From the NCBI RefSeq assembly GCF_014842265.1, contig NZ_JACYVI010000005.1, positions 1 through 64,000 on the forward strand: a DNA stretch of 64,000 nt, read 5' to 3'. The position numbers were made by a program, and so were the translations under genes. Shown here one piece after another: positions 36,570 to 44,039 of this stretch (position 1 is its first letter; each line of letters begins with the position of its first letter). Source of the DNA: Pseudomonas sp. CFBP 13711. GTDB lineage: Bacteria > Pseudomonadota > Gammaproteobacteria > Pseudomonadales > Pseudomonadaceae. The notes beneath the pieces were generated by a model. The model was not told the origin of the DNA and did not search any database. It worked only from the letters and a program-made list of their open reading frames with translations.

Positions 36570-37013
36570 ATGACTGATTTCGATATTTTTCGCCCGATGG
36601 CGTGGGACAAACTGGTTCATGAATATGATTTGGATGGCGCGAGGTTACTGCCGTGGAACGGCTATCCGACGCCCATTGGTGGTGGCTGGTGCGTCGTGCG
36701 CCCGCACACCAAATCCTTGTCGCATACGCAGATAGACCAGGAATTCTTTATCGGCATCAAAGGCACCGCCCAGTTGATTGTGGGGGATCAGACGTACCCG
36801 TTCACCATGGGTGACATCGCCGCCATTCCCAAACACACCGATCACTATGTGTTCAACGACACCGACGAAGACTTCCACTTCTACGTCGTGTGGTGGGACC
36901 GTGACTCCGCCAACCGCTTCCTCGATGAAGATGCCCAGCAGGCGATGGCTGCCAATGAGTTCGCCCTGCACAAAGCGACCATTCATGACGTGTCCGATCA
37001 GAGGGCGTCGTGA
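36570..37013 (+). CDS. Cupin, hydrazine-synthase cupin component (Spb40/Tri28 N-domain-like)
   Basis: Single-domain cupin of 147 aa. Motif 1 is SHTQIDQEFFIGIKG (His and Glu ligands) and motif 2 is GDIAAIPKHTDHYVFN (His and Asn pattern), so a metal site is present. Directly followed, with a TGATG junction, by a MetRS-like gene. In the Spb40 (s56-p1) and Tri28 (triacsin) hydrazine-forming enzymes, a cupin domain is fused N-terminally to a MetRS-like domain; the cupin part rearranges an O-aminoacyl hydroxylamine ester to an N-N bond. Here the two parts are separate genes in the same order. AAGGAA lies eight bases before the ATG. Role inferred from this context. Confidence 0.75.
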   Translation: MTDFDIFRPMAWDKLVHEYDLDGARLLPWNGYPTPIGGGWCVVRPHTKSLSHTQIDQEFFIGIKGTAQLIVGDQTYPFTMGDIAAIPKHTDHYVFNDTDEDFHFYVVWWDRDSANRFLDEDAQQAMAANEFALHKATIHDVSDQRAS

Positions 37014-38521
37014 TGGGCAAGTTACTCGTCACGATCACGCCGCCGACGCCAAATGGTGATTTGCATATTGGTCATATGGCGGGGCCTTTTCTCGCGGCAG
37101 ATATCTACACCCGTGCCCAACGTCAACGCGGCCACGATTGCACCCTCGTTTCATACTCCGATGACTATCAGTCCTACATGTTGCGTCGAGGTATCGAACT
37201 GGACCGTGCGCCTCAAGCGCTGGCGCTGGAAAACACTGACAAAATCAACGACACGCTGAAGAAGATGGGCATCCAGGTGGACTTCTGGATGCGCCCGGAT
37301 CGCAACAGTTACTTCAAGAACGCCGTCGAGGAGATGTACGAGTACGCGGTGAAGGCGGGGGCCATTTACAAAAAGGTCAGCCAGGAACCGTACTGCGAAC
37401 ACTGTGACAAGTGGGGTTACGAAGCATTTGGCCGGGGTAACTGCGATCACTGTGGCTCGGACTCGGATGCCAGCCAGTGCGAAGAGTGCGCGCACACGCC
37501 CAATGCCTCGAAGATGAGTAACTTCCGCTGCAAGTTATGTGCGACGCCCATGATCTGGCGTCCCATTGAGCGTGAATTTCTGGCGCTGTCGAATTTTCGC
37601 AACCACCTCAAAAGCACGTTCGAACATGCGCCGCTGCGGCCTTTCATCCGCCGTTTCCTGGAGGAGGAATTCGAAATCGGTCCGGTGGACTGGGGCATCA
37701 CCCGGCCTCACGACGGCGGGCTGGATCTCAAGCCGGATGGCAGCCGGCGCATACATACCTGGGTCATGGGCCTGTCCGGTTACCTGGCGGCCTTTCGCGA
37801 ATACCTGAACGAACACAAGCTTGCGCCGTGGGAGTACGACGAATACTGCCGCTCCGGCAAAGGCCGCCTGGTGCACTTTCTGGGTTATGACTGCGCCTTC
37901 AGCCACATGATGGTTTACCCCTCGCTGCTGCAGACCATGCACGGCTATCGCATGCGCCAGACCTTCTACACCAACCAGTTCCTGACCTTGAACGGCAAGA
38001 ACCTTTCCACCAGCCGCAACTATGCGATCTGGGCGCGAGACTTGGTGGCAGACGCCTGTACCGACAGCGCGCGCTTCTATCTGGCGCTGATCGCGCCGGA
38101 GCAGGACACCGATGACTTCGATGTCGAGAAGTTCTCCGCCTGGCGTGAGCAAACCTTCAACGAGGTGCTGGTCAAGCTGGCCGCCCAGGCCGAGCGCGAG
38201 CGGGTGGACGGCGACAGCCTGAAAGTCAGTGCGGCGGACGCGGCGGCCCTCAAGATTTTGGTAGCGCGCTGGTTCGAAGTGACATCGGTGGATCACTTCA
38301 GCATGAAGGGGCTCGCGGTGCTGCTGTCGGACATCATCAACGCCGCCCGTGATCGTCAGACCCTCGGCAAGCGGATTCTGCCGTACATGGCGCTGATCGG
38401 TGCCATCGGCGCGCCGGTGTTCCCGGACCTGGCGAAACAGATCCTGCGCTATTGCCGCTTCACTGAAAACGAAGTCCTGCAGCAGCTGGTGTATGTCAGT
38501 GCGGTCGAGTACGAAATCTGA
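37013..38521 (+). CDS. Methionyl-tRNA-synthetase-like amino-acid-activating enzyme (hydrazine synthase type)
   Basis: Class I aminoacyl-tRNA synthetase fold with HIGH at 18-21, MetRS zinc knuckles (CEHC, CDHC, CEEC and CKLC between about 125 and 180) and a changed KMSKS loop, KNLSTS at 329-334. 502 aa, shorter than housekeeping Pseudomonas MetRS and without its C-terminal tRNA-binding domain. In Spb40/Tri28 such a domain activates an amino acid with ATP and esterifies it to an N-hydroxyamino acid instead of tRNA. The ATG overlaps the cupin stop (TGATG); a GTG one codon earlier is also possible. A second true metG must exist elsewhere. Confidence 0.82.
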   Translation: MGKLLVTITPPTPNGDLHIGHMAGPFLAADIYTRAQRQRGHDCTLVSYSDDYQSYMLRRGIELDRAPQALALENTDKINDTLKKMGIQVDFWMRPDRNSYFKNAVEEMYEYAVKAGAIYKKVSQEPYCEHCDKWGYEAFGRGNCDHCGSDSDASQCEECAHTPNASKMSNFRCKLCATPMIWRPIEREFLALSNFRNHLKSTFEHAPLRPFIRRFLEEEFEIGPVDWGITRPHDGGLDLKPDGSRRIHTWVMGLSGYLAAFREYLNEHKLAPWEYDEYCRSGKGRLVHFLGYDCAFSHMMVYPSLLQTMHGYRMRQTFYTNQFLTLNGKNLSTSRNYAIWARDLVADACTDSARFYLALIAPEQDTDDFDVEKFSAWREQTFNEVLVKLAAQAERERVDGDSLKVSAADAAALKILVARWFEVTSVDHFSMKGLAVLLSDIINAARDRQTLGKRILPYMALIGAIGAPVFPDLAKQILRYCRFTENEVLQQLVYVSAVEYEI

Positions 38522-38541
38522 CCGAGAGGCGCGCGACGACG

Positions 38542-39666
38542 ATGAAAACTTCATTTGATGTGATCGTGATCGGAGCCGGCATCATGGGCGCTTCGATTGC
38601 AGCGGCGCTGGTCGAAAGCGGCCTCGATGTCGCGCTGATGGAGAAAGGCATCGCTGGCGCCCAGGGCGCAACGCGGGACACCGGCGGCATTGTTCGCGGT
38701 CTGGAGCTGGACGCCGCACTGCGTCCGTTGACCCGGCGCGTATCACTTCACGGAAATCCCGGCATCGTCCACGCCCTCTACGAGAGCGCACTGAATCGCA
38801 GTGGCGTCGCTTACATCGCCAGCGCCGAGGTGTGTGGGCAATACCTGGAAGCGGTGGACAGCGAAGGGTCCGAGAGCATTGAGTTGCACGCTTGCGTCGA
38901 CGCTTTGGATAACGGGCGTTTCTCGTCATTTTGTGTCGGCGAATGCCTGCTTATCGAACGCAGTGGCGGCACGGTGGATGCCCGCGTCACGGTGTCGAAT
39001 CTGTGCCGCTACGTCAGTGAAAAAGCGACGTACCTCGATCACCTGGCTGTCGACCGCTGCGTCGAACTGGACGGCTATGTTCAGGTTCATGCTGGCAAGC
39101 TGTGCCTGGAAGCGACCTGGGTCGTCGATGCCTGTGGCGCCAGTGGCCCGTTGCCCCGGCCGCACAACGCCGTGCACGCGCGGACGATTCCATTCACGCG
39201 CTTCGGCTGCGATCAGGCCCCGAGCATGCCGATCATTGCTCACCATCTGAATACCTACCTGCTGCCGCTGGGACGCAATCTCGTCCAAGTGGGCGGCCAG
39301 CGGCGCCAGCGTGCAGAACATGCGGACCAACTGAACATGTCGCCGCTGGATAACGAGCTGGACGTCCTGGACCGCGTCTCTCGTCTGGGCTACGACCGGC
39401 ACCACAGTTTGCCGGTGGTCACACAGGTCGGCTGGGACGCGTACACCGAAGACGGCCGCCCGCTGATCGGCCGTTCCAGCGCCAACAGCCATGTGTTTCT
39501 CGCCACCGGGTTTTGTGGCATCGGTTTCAAGATGGCACCCAATGTTGCCGAGCTGCTGGCGTTCGAGCTGAGCGGATTGATGTCCGGCGTGTCGATGGAT
39601 GCGGCTTATAGATCGGTCATGGAAGCGTTCCGCCCTTCGCGGTTTGCCGAGGTCGCCTTGTCATGA
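38542..39666 (+). CDS. FAD-dependent amino acid oxidase (DAO/glycine-oxidase family)
   Basis: N-terminal dinucleotide fold VIVIGAGIMGASIAAALVESG and C-terminal DAO pattern GRPLIGRSSANSHVFLATGF. 374 aa. In the hydrazine pathways a DAO-like flavoenzyme (Spb39/Tri27 type) oxidises the N-N-linked dipeptide-like intermediate and releases a small hydrazine such as hydrazinoacetate. The same role is the best guess here. It lies 20 bases after the MetRS-like gene and overlaps the next gene by four bases (ATGA). Confidence 0.82.
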   Translation: MKTSFDVIVIGAGIMGASIAAALVESGLDVALMEKGIAGAQGATRDTGGIVRGLELDAALRPLTRRVSLHGNPGIVHALYESALNRSGVAYIASAEVCGQYLEAVDSEGSESIELHACVDALDNGRFSSFCVGECLLIERSGGTVDARVTVSNLCRYVSEKATYLDHLAVDRCVELDGYVQVHAGKLCLEATWVVDACGASGPLPRPHNAVHARTIPFTRFGCDQAPSMPIIAHHLNTYLLPLGRNLVQVGGQRRQRAEHADQLNMSPLDNELDVLDRVSRLGYDRHHSLPVVTQVGWDAYTEDGRPLIGRSSANSHVFLATGFCGIGFKMAPNVAELLAFELSGLMSGVSMDAAYRSVMEAFRPSRFAEVALS

Positions 39667-40610
39667 TGCGCCTGGGTATCTGCGCGGCACTCGACGTCGG
39701 CACCACACTGCACGCGCGTGGTTTCTTGCGCAGCGTGTACCTGTCCAGCCATCTGTTTCCCCACGTGCGCCGCGCGCGACATTTCTACTTTGATGACGGC
39801 GCGAGCGCAGCGGGCGGCCGTGCGGCGGCGAGGCATTTCATCGACGCGAAAGTGGATGCTGTGATTGGTCACTTCGCTTCGGACTCCGCTGCAGCAGCAG
39901 TGGAAAGTTATGCACAGGCGGGGATTCCGCTGATCCTGCCCGCGTCTACCTGCGCAGCCTTGACCCGCGCTGGAGAAACCACGTTCCGCATTTGTGCGTC
40001 TGACCGACTCCTTGCCACGCGGTTGATCGAGTTTGCCGAATCTGAAGGCTTGAGCCGGCTCGCTTTGTTCACTGACCCGAGCCTGCACGGGCGCCAGCAG
40101 ATGCAGGAGCTGCATGCAGCCGCGCAGTTATCCACCGTCGAGCTGGTAGACGATGTGAATAACGCCGACGCTCTGGTGTTTTGCGGACGTTTGAGAGCCA
40201 GCCGCCAGTTCCTTGTGGATAACCGCGCTGCTGGCTGTGAATTGCCGATCTTCTTCACCGACGACGCCGCATCTCCTGCGCTGGTGGAAGGGATGGCGCA
40301 AACCGGCACGGTGTATGTCATCAGCTTCCCCATCGCGGGAGATCTGGCTGAGGCGCAGTCGTTCGATGCGACTTATCAACAGATCTACGCCGAACAGGCG
40401 CCGGTTTACGCCGTCGAGACGCTTGCGGCATTTGCTCTGGTCGACCGAGCCGCCGCTGATCAGCGCGGACTGCTTGATGCGCTGCGCTTCGATCAATTTG
40501 CCACCCCTGCCGGCCCTGTCAGTTTCAGCGACGGGGAGAACGATCACGCCCGGGTTTCGCTGTGGGTCTACACCGACGAGCACGTCCACGAGCGACGTCT
40601 GCTGTGTTGA
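39663..40610 (+). CDS. Periplasmic-binding-fold protein without signal peptide
   Basis: Resembles branched-chain amino acid/amide-binding proteins (Peripla_BP_6): DAVIGHFASDSAAAAVESYAQAGIPLILPAST, then PIFFTDDAASPALVEGM. The N-terminus (MRLGICAALDVGTTL) has no signal sequence, so the protein should be cytosolic, and no ABC permease or ATPase is nearby. AmiC, the cytosolic amide sensor of Pseudomonas, has this fold, so a ligand sensor or carrier for a pathway intermediate is plausible. 315 aa. Function not established. Confidence 0.65.
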   Translation: MMRLGICAALDVGTTLHARGFLRSVYLSSHLFPHVRRARHFYFDDGASAAGGRAAARHFIDAKVDAVIGHFASDSAAAAVESYAQAGIPLILPASTCAALTRAGETTFRICASDRLLATRLIEFAESEGLSRLALFTDPSLHGRQQMQELHAAAQLSTVELVDDVNNADALVFCGRLRASRQFLVDNRAAGCELPIFFTDDAASPALVEGMAQTGTVYVISFPIAGDLAEAQSFDATYQQIYAEQAPVYAVETLAAFALVDRAAADQRGLLDALRFDQFATPAGPVSFSDGENDHARVSLWVYTDEHVHERRLLC

Positions 40611-40664
40611 AGGGGCCTGCCCAAAAGCTCGCCACATCTTTTGCAACTTTCAGGAAGAATGACC

Positions 40665-42023
40665 ATGACTCAGTATGAAATCGAAGGTGTGCGTGAAACG
40701 CTTGACGTCGTTTCGATCGGGTTCGGCCCGGCCGGTATCGCACTGGCCTGTGCGCTGGAAGATGACGCGGAAGACAACGGCAAAAAGCCTTTCCAGCGCG
40801 TGCGGTTCTTCGAAAAAGGGCGTGATTCGACCTGGCATGGTGCGTTTCTGCTGGCGGGCACCGACATCAACCACCATGTGTTTCGAGACCTGGTGACGCC
40901 GCGCAATCCGCGCAGTCGGTTCTCCTTCGCCATGTACCTGAAGGAGAAGGGTCGTCTGCACACGTTCGGCCTGCTTGGGCGTCCGGCCAGCCGGGTGGAA
41001 TGGTCCGACTACATCGCCTGGGTCGCTGCGCAACTCAAGGATTACGTGGCCTACGACGAAGGCGTGCTCGACGTATTTCCGGTGGCGGAAAAGGGCATCC
41101 TGAAGGGTGTTGATGTCGTCACGGCCAAGGGCACTTATCGCACCAAACGGCTTGTGCTTTCCCACGGCAGCCTGCCCCGGATACCGGAGGCGTTCAGCCC
41201 GCATCTCGGCGGCCGTGTCTTCCACACATCCCAGTATCTGAAAAACATCCACCTCGGTGGCGGTCCTATCGCGCAGCGCTGGCTGGTGCTGGGCTCGGGT
41301 CAAAGCGCGGGGGAGGCGGTCACCCACCTGCTCGGTGCAGCGCCCACCACGCAAGTGCATTCGGTGCACCGCGGCGTGGGTTTCAAAGTGGGACAGCTCG
41401 GGCAGTTTCCCAATATGGCCTTCTTGCCGGAGCACATCGACTATTTCCACGACCTTGAGCCCGGCAGACGCAATCGGGTATTCGAAGAGATCCGGTCGAC
41501 CAATTACGCAGGCATCGACGTCGACGAGAGTCAGGCGCTTTACTCCTTCCTGTACGAAGGCGAGGTCACCGGCCACCGACGTCTGAACCTGCATGCCTGG
41601 TCCGAAGTGGCCTCGGTGGAACAAGTGGGCGATGCCTATTCGGTGGTGCTGCGTGACAGCAATACCGGTGTTGAAACCGTGCTGTATGTCGACGGGATTG
41701 TCTTGGGTACGGGGTATGAGCAGCTCGCAGTGCCGCCTCTGCTGACCCTGCTGCAACCCTGGCTGGTTCGCGACGAGGACGGCACCCTTGCGGTCGACCG
41801 GCATTACCGCGTCGCCCTGCAGCACAGCGAGGGCGTGCAGATTTTAGCGAACGGCACGTCGGAAAAGACCCATGGCATCAGCGACGCTCAGTCGTTTTCC
41901 ATGGTCGCCCTACGTGCGCAGCACCTGACCGATGCGTTGCTGGCGACCCAGCCCCGGCAGCGCGCGCCGGTGGTGACCATGCCGAGCTACACCCGGCCCG
42001 CACGCGTCGAGGCACGGCCATGA
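40665..42023 (+). CDS. Lysine/ornithine-type amino acid N-monooxygenase
   Basis: Flavin-dependent N-hydroxylase (PvdA/IucD-like; Spb38/Tri26 counterpart). FAD site SIGFGPAGIALA, NADPH site WLVLGSGQSAGEAV and the late LGTGYE motif are present; SEKTHGISDAQSFSM is the typical C-terminal FAD contact. 452 aa. It should hydroxylate a side-chain amine, most likely of lysine, ornithine or the diaminopropionate made by the next two genes, giving the hydroxylamine used for N-N bond formation. The start at 40665 has AGGA about ten bases upstream; an ATG at 40659 is too close to it. It overlaps the next gene by four bases. Confidence 0.87.
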   Translation: MTQYEIEGVRETLDVVSIGFGPAGIALACALEDDAEDNGKKPFQRVRFFEKGRDSTWHGAFLLAGTDINHHVFRDLVTPRNPRSRFSFAMYLKEKGRLHTFGLLGRPASRVEWSDYIAWVAAQLKDYVAYDEGVLDVFPVAEKGILKGVDVVTAKGTYRTKRLVLSHGSLPRIPEAFSPHLGGRVFHTSQYLKNIHLGGGPIAQRWLVLGSGQSAGEAVTHLLGAAPTTQVHSVHRGVGFKVGQLGQFPNMAFLPEHIDYFHDLEPGRRNRVFEEIRSTNYAGIDVDESQALYSFLYEGEVTGHRRLNLHAWSEVASVEQVGDAYSVVLRDSNTGVETVLYVDGIVLGTGYEQLAVPPLLTLLQPWLVRDEDGTLAVDRHYRVALQHSEGVQILANGTSEKTHGISDAQSFSMVALRAQHLTDALLATQPRQRAPVVTMPSYTRPARVEARP

Positions 42024-43039
42024 ATTTTATCTCCCACATCGTCGGCGATTCGAACTTCGTTAGGGTAAAAGGCCTGGGTTTTGAAAACCTGCATTTGAAG
42101 CTTGAGTCATGCAACCCTGCGGGCTCGATCAAGATGAAGACCGCCATAGGCTTGATCGACTCCTATGCCGAACGCCGACTTATCCACAAGGACACCGTGC
42201 TGATCGAGTCCTCGTCCGGGAACCTCGGCGTGGCGTTGGCGATGATCTGCGCCGAGCGCGGTTACAAGTTCTGCTGCGTCGTCGACCCCAACACCAACCT
42301 GCACAACATCAAGATGATGGAAGCCTTTGGCGCACAGATCGTCATCGTCACCGAGCGCGATGATAACGACGGTTATCTGGGCACGCGCATTCGTTACATC
42401 CGTGATGCCGTGGCCCGCGATCCCCGTCATCTGTGGCTCAACCAGTACAGCAACCCGGCCAACGCGCGTACCCATGAACACACCACGGCGCGTTCGATTC
42501 ATATTGCGTTTCCGGCGCTGGACTACCTGGTCGTCGGCGCCGGCACCACCGGCACCTTGATGGGCTGCGTGCAGTACTTCCGCAAGCATTCGCCGCGCAC
42601 CAAGATCATCGCGGTAGACAGCGCGGGTTCGGTGACTTTCGGTCAGGCACCCGGCCCGCGCTTCATTCCGGGACTTGGCTCCAGCCAGATGCCGCCGATA
42701 TTCCGCGCCCATCACTTGCACAAGCAGCAAGTGGTGGATGAGCGCGCCACGGTGGCCATGTGTCGCTGGCTGGCGAAATCCAATGGCGTCCTGGCCGGCG
42801 GCTCCACCGGGACCGTGGTGGCCGGGTTGGCCTCGCCCTCGCTGGGGATTCCCAAAGACGCCGTTGTCGTGGCGATCTCCCCGGACGCCGGCGAGCGTTA
42901 CCTGGAAACCATCTACAACGATGAGTGGGTCATGCAGAAGTTCGGCCGCGCCGAGCTGACTGCGCTCAGCTCGCAACCGATCACCCGGTATCTGAAGCAG
43001 TACGTCCACACGTTCGAGGGAGAAGCGCTGAATGTCTGA
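42020..43039 (+). CDS. SbnA-like PLP enzyme, 2,3-diaminopropionate pathway step 1
   Basis: Cysteine-synthase-family PLP protein. The PLP lysine is Lys38 in NPAGSIKMK, the substrate loop is ESSSGNLGVALA and the phosphate loop GAGTTGTLMG. SbnA condenses O-phosphoserine with glutamate to N-(1-amino-1-carboxy-2-ethyl)glutamate. Pairing with an SbnB-like gene (eight-base overlap) makes this role much more likely than cysteine synthesis. 339 aa. Confidence 0.85.
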   Translation: MNFISHIVGDSNFVRVKGLGFENLHLKLESCNPAGSIKMKTAIGLIDSYAERRLIHKDTVLIESSSGNLGVALAMICAERGYKFCCVVDPNTNLHNIKMMEAFGAQIVIVTERDDNDGYLGTRIRYIRDAVARDPRHLWLNQYSNPANARTHEHTTARSIHIAFPALDYLVVGAGTTGTLMGCVQYFRKHSPRTKIIAVDSAGSVTFGQAPGPRFIPGLGSSQMPPIFRAHHLHKQQVVDERATVAMCRWLAKSNGVLAGGSTGTVVAGLASPSLGIPKDAVVVAISPDAGERYLETIYNDEWVMQKFGRAELTALSSQPITRYLKQYVHTFEGEALNV

Positions 43040-44039
43040 CTTTCACGTGATCCCCGGCGCAGTCATCAAAGACATCCTCGACAGCCACGCCCACGACATG
43101 GTGCGGCGCATCGAGCAGGTGTATCTGCAGCACCACAACGGCCAGACGCTCAACCCGGACAGCTACTTTCTGCGTTTCCCTCAACAGCCTGCCAACCGGA
43201 TCATCGCCCTGCCGGCGGCGCTGGACGGAGAGGACGCCGTGGCGGGAATCAAGTGGATCTCCAGCTTTCCCGGCAATGTCGCGCAGCAGAAGCCGAGGGC
43301 GTCGGCCGTGGTCATCCTCAACGACCGCGAAACCGGCTATCCCTATGCCTGCCTGGAAGGCGCGCAGATCAGCGCGGTGCGAACGGCCGCCTCGGCGGTG
43401 TCAGGCGCTTACTGGCTCAATGGTCAGTCACGTAAGGCTGCGTCGGTAGGATTTATCGGCGCAGGGGTCATTGCCCGCAACATCGCGGGCATGCTCAGCG
43501 TCGAAGGGTGGGGCATCGGTCACGCCGTTGTGCATGATTTCGATGCGGCATCGGCGGACGCTCTGACTGGCTTTATCGAACGTAACGACTTATGCACAGC
43601 CCGGACTGGGTCATTGGAGCAAGCGCTGGCGGCAGATCTGGTGATCTTCGCCACCACGGCCGGCGAGCCGTACGTCAAACCACCCACGACGTTTCGCGCC
43701 GGGCAGGTCGTGCTGAACATTTCGTTGCGGGATATCGCGCCGCAGTTGCTGCTGGAGGCCAACAACCTGTGCGACGACATCGAGCACTGCATGAAGGCCA
43801 ACACATCGCCGCATCTGGCCGAGCAATTGACCGGCAGTCGCGCTTTTATGAACGGCACGCTGGCCGGCCTCATCCGTGGCGAGGTCGAGCTTGATCCTGC
43901 GAAGCCCTCGATCTTCTCGCCATTCGGCCTGGGCGTGTTGGACCTGGCCCTAAGCAAATTCATCGTCGACACCGCACTGGCAGAATCCCGTGGCATCGCC
44001 ATTGACTCGTTCTTCGGAGAAACCCTGAGATGGAACTGA
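43032..44039 (+). CDS. SbnB-like dehydrogenase, 2,3-diaminopropionate pathway step 2
   Basis: Ornithine-cyclodeaminase/mu-crystallin family with SbnB features: SYFLRFPQQP, GIKWISSFPGN, ETGYPYACLEGAQISAVRTAA and Rossmann motif GFIGAGVIARN. SbnB oxidatively cleaves the SbnA product to L-2,3-diaminopropionate and 2-oxoglutarate using NAD. 335 aa. It overlaps sbnA-like by eight bases and the following gene by ten, so all are translated together. No siderophore synthetase gene follows, unlike the staphyloferrin B locus. Confidence 0.86.
   Translation: MSDFHVIPGAVIKDILDSHAHDMVRRIEQVYLQHHNGQTLNPDSYFLRFPQQPANRIIALPAALDGEDAVAGIKWISSFPGNVAQQKPRASAVVILNDRETGYPYACLEGAQISAVRTAASAVSGAYWLNGQSRKAASVGFIGAGVIARNIAGMLSVEGWGIGHAVVHDFDAASADALTGFIERNDLCTARTGSLEQALAADLVIFATTAGEPYVKPPTTFRAGQVVLNISLRDIAPQLLLEANNLCDDIEHCMKANTSPHLAEQLTGSRAFMNGTLAGLIRGEVELDPAKPSIFSPFGLGVLDLALSKFIVDTALAESRGIAIDSFFGETLRWN

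Noticed and set aside
37013..38521. Second housekeeping methionyl-tRNA synthetase or mupirocin/REP-type resistance MetRS
   Set aside because: Changed KMSKS loop, short C-terminus and coupling with cupin, N-hydroxylase and DAO genes fit the hydrazine-forming branch better; the alternative is kept as the refuting outcome.
37535..38554. Leftward open frame of 339 codons opposite the MetRS-like gene
   Set aside because: No motif, no ribosome site, and it lies entirely within a well supported gene.
40650..41825. Leftward open frame of 391 codons opposite the N-hydroxylase gene
   Set aside because: It is a GC-bias shadow: the rightward gene has full motifs, couples to its neighbours and explains the region.
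42020..44039. Cysteine synthase plus ornithine cyclodeaminase
   Set aside because: The eight-base overlap and SbnB-specific motifs point to the diaminopropionate pair, not to two unrelated enzymes.
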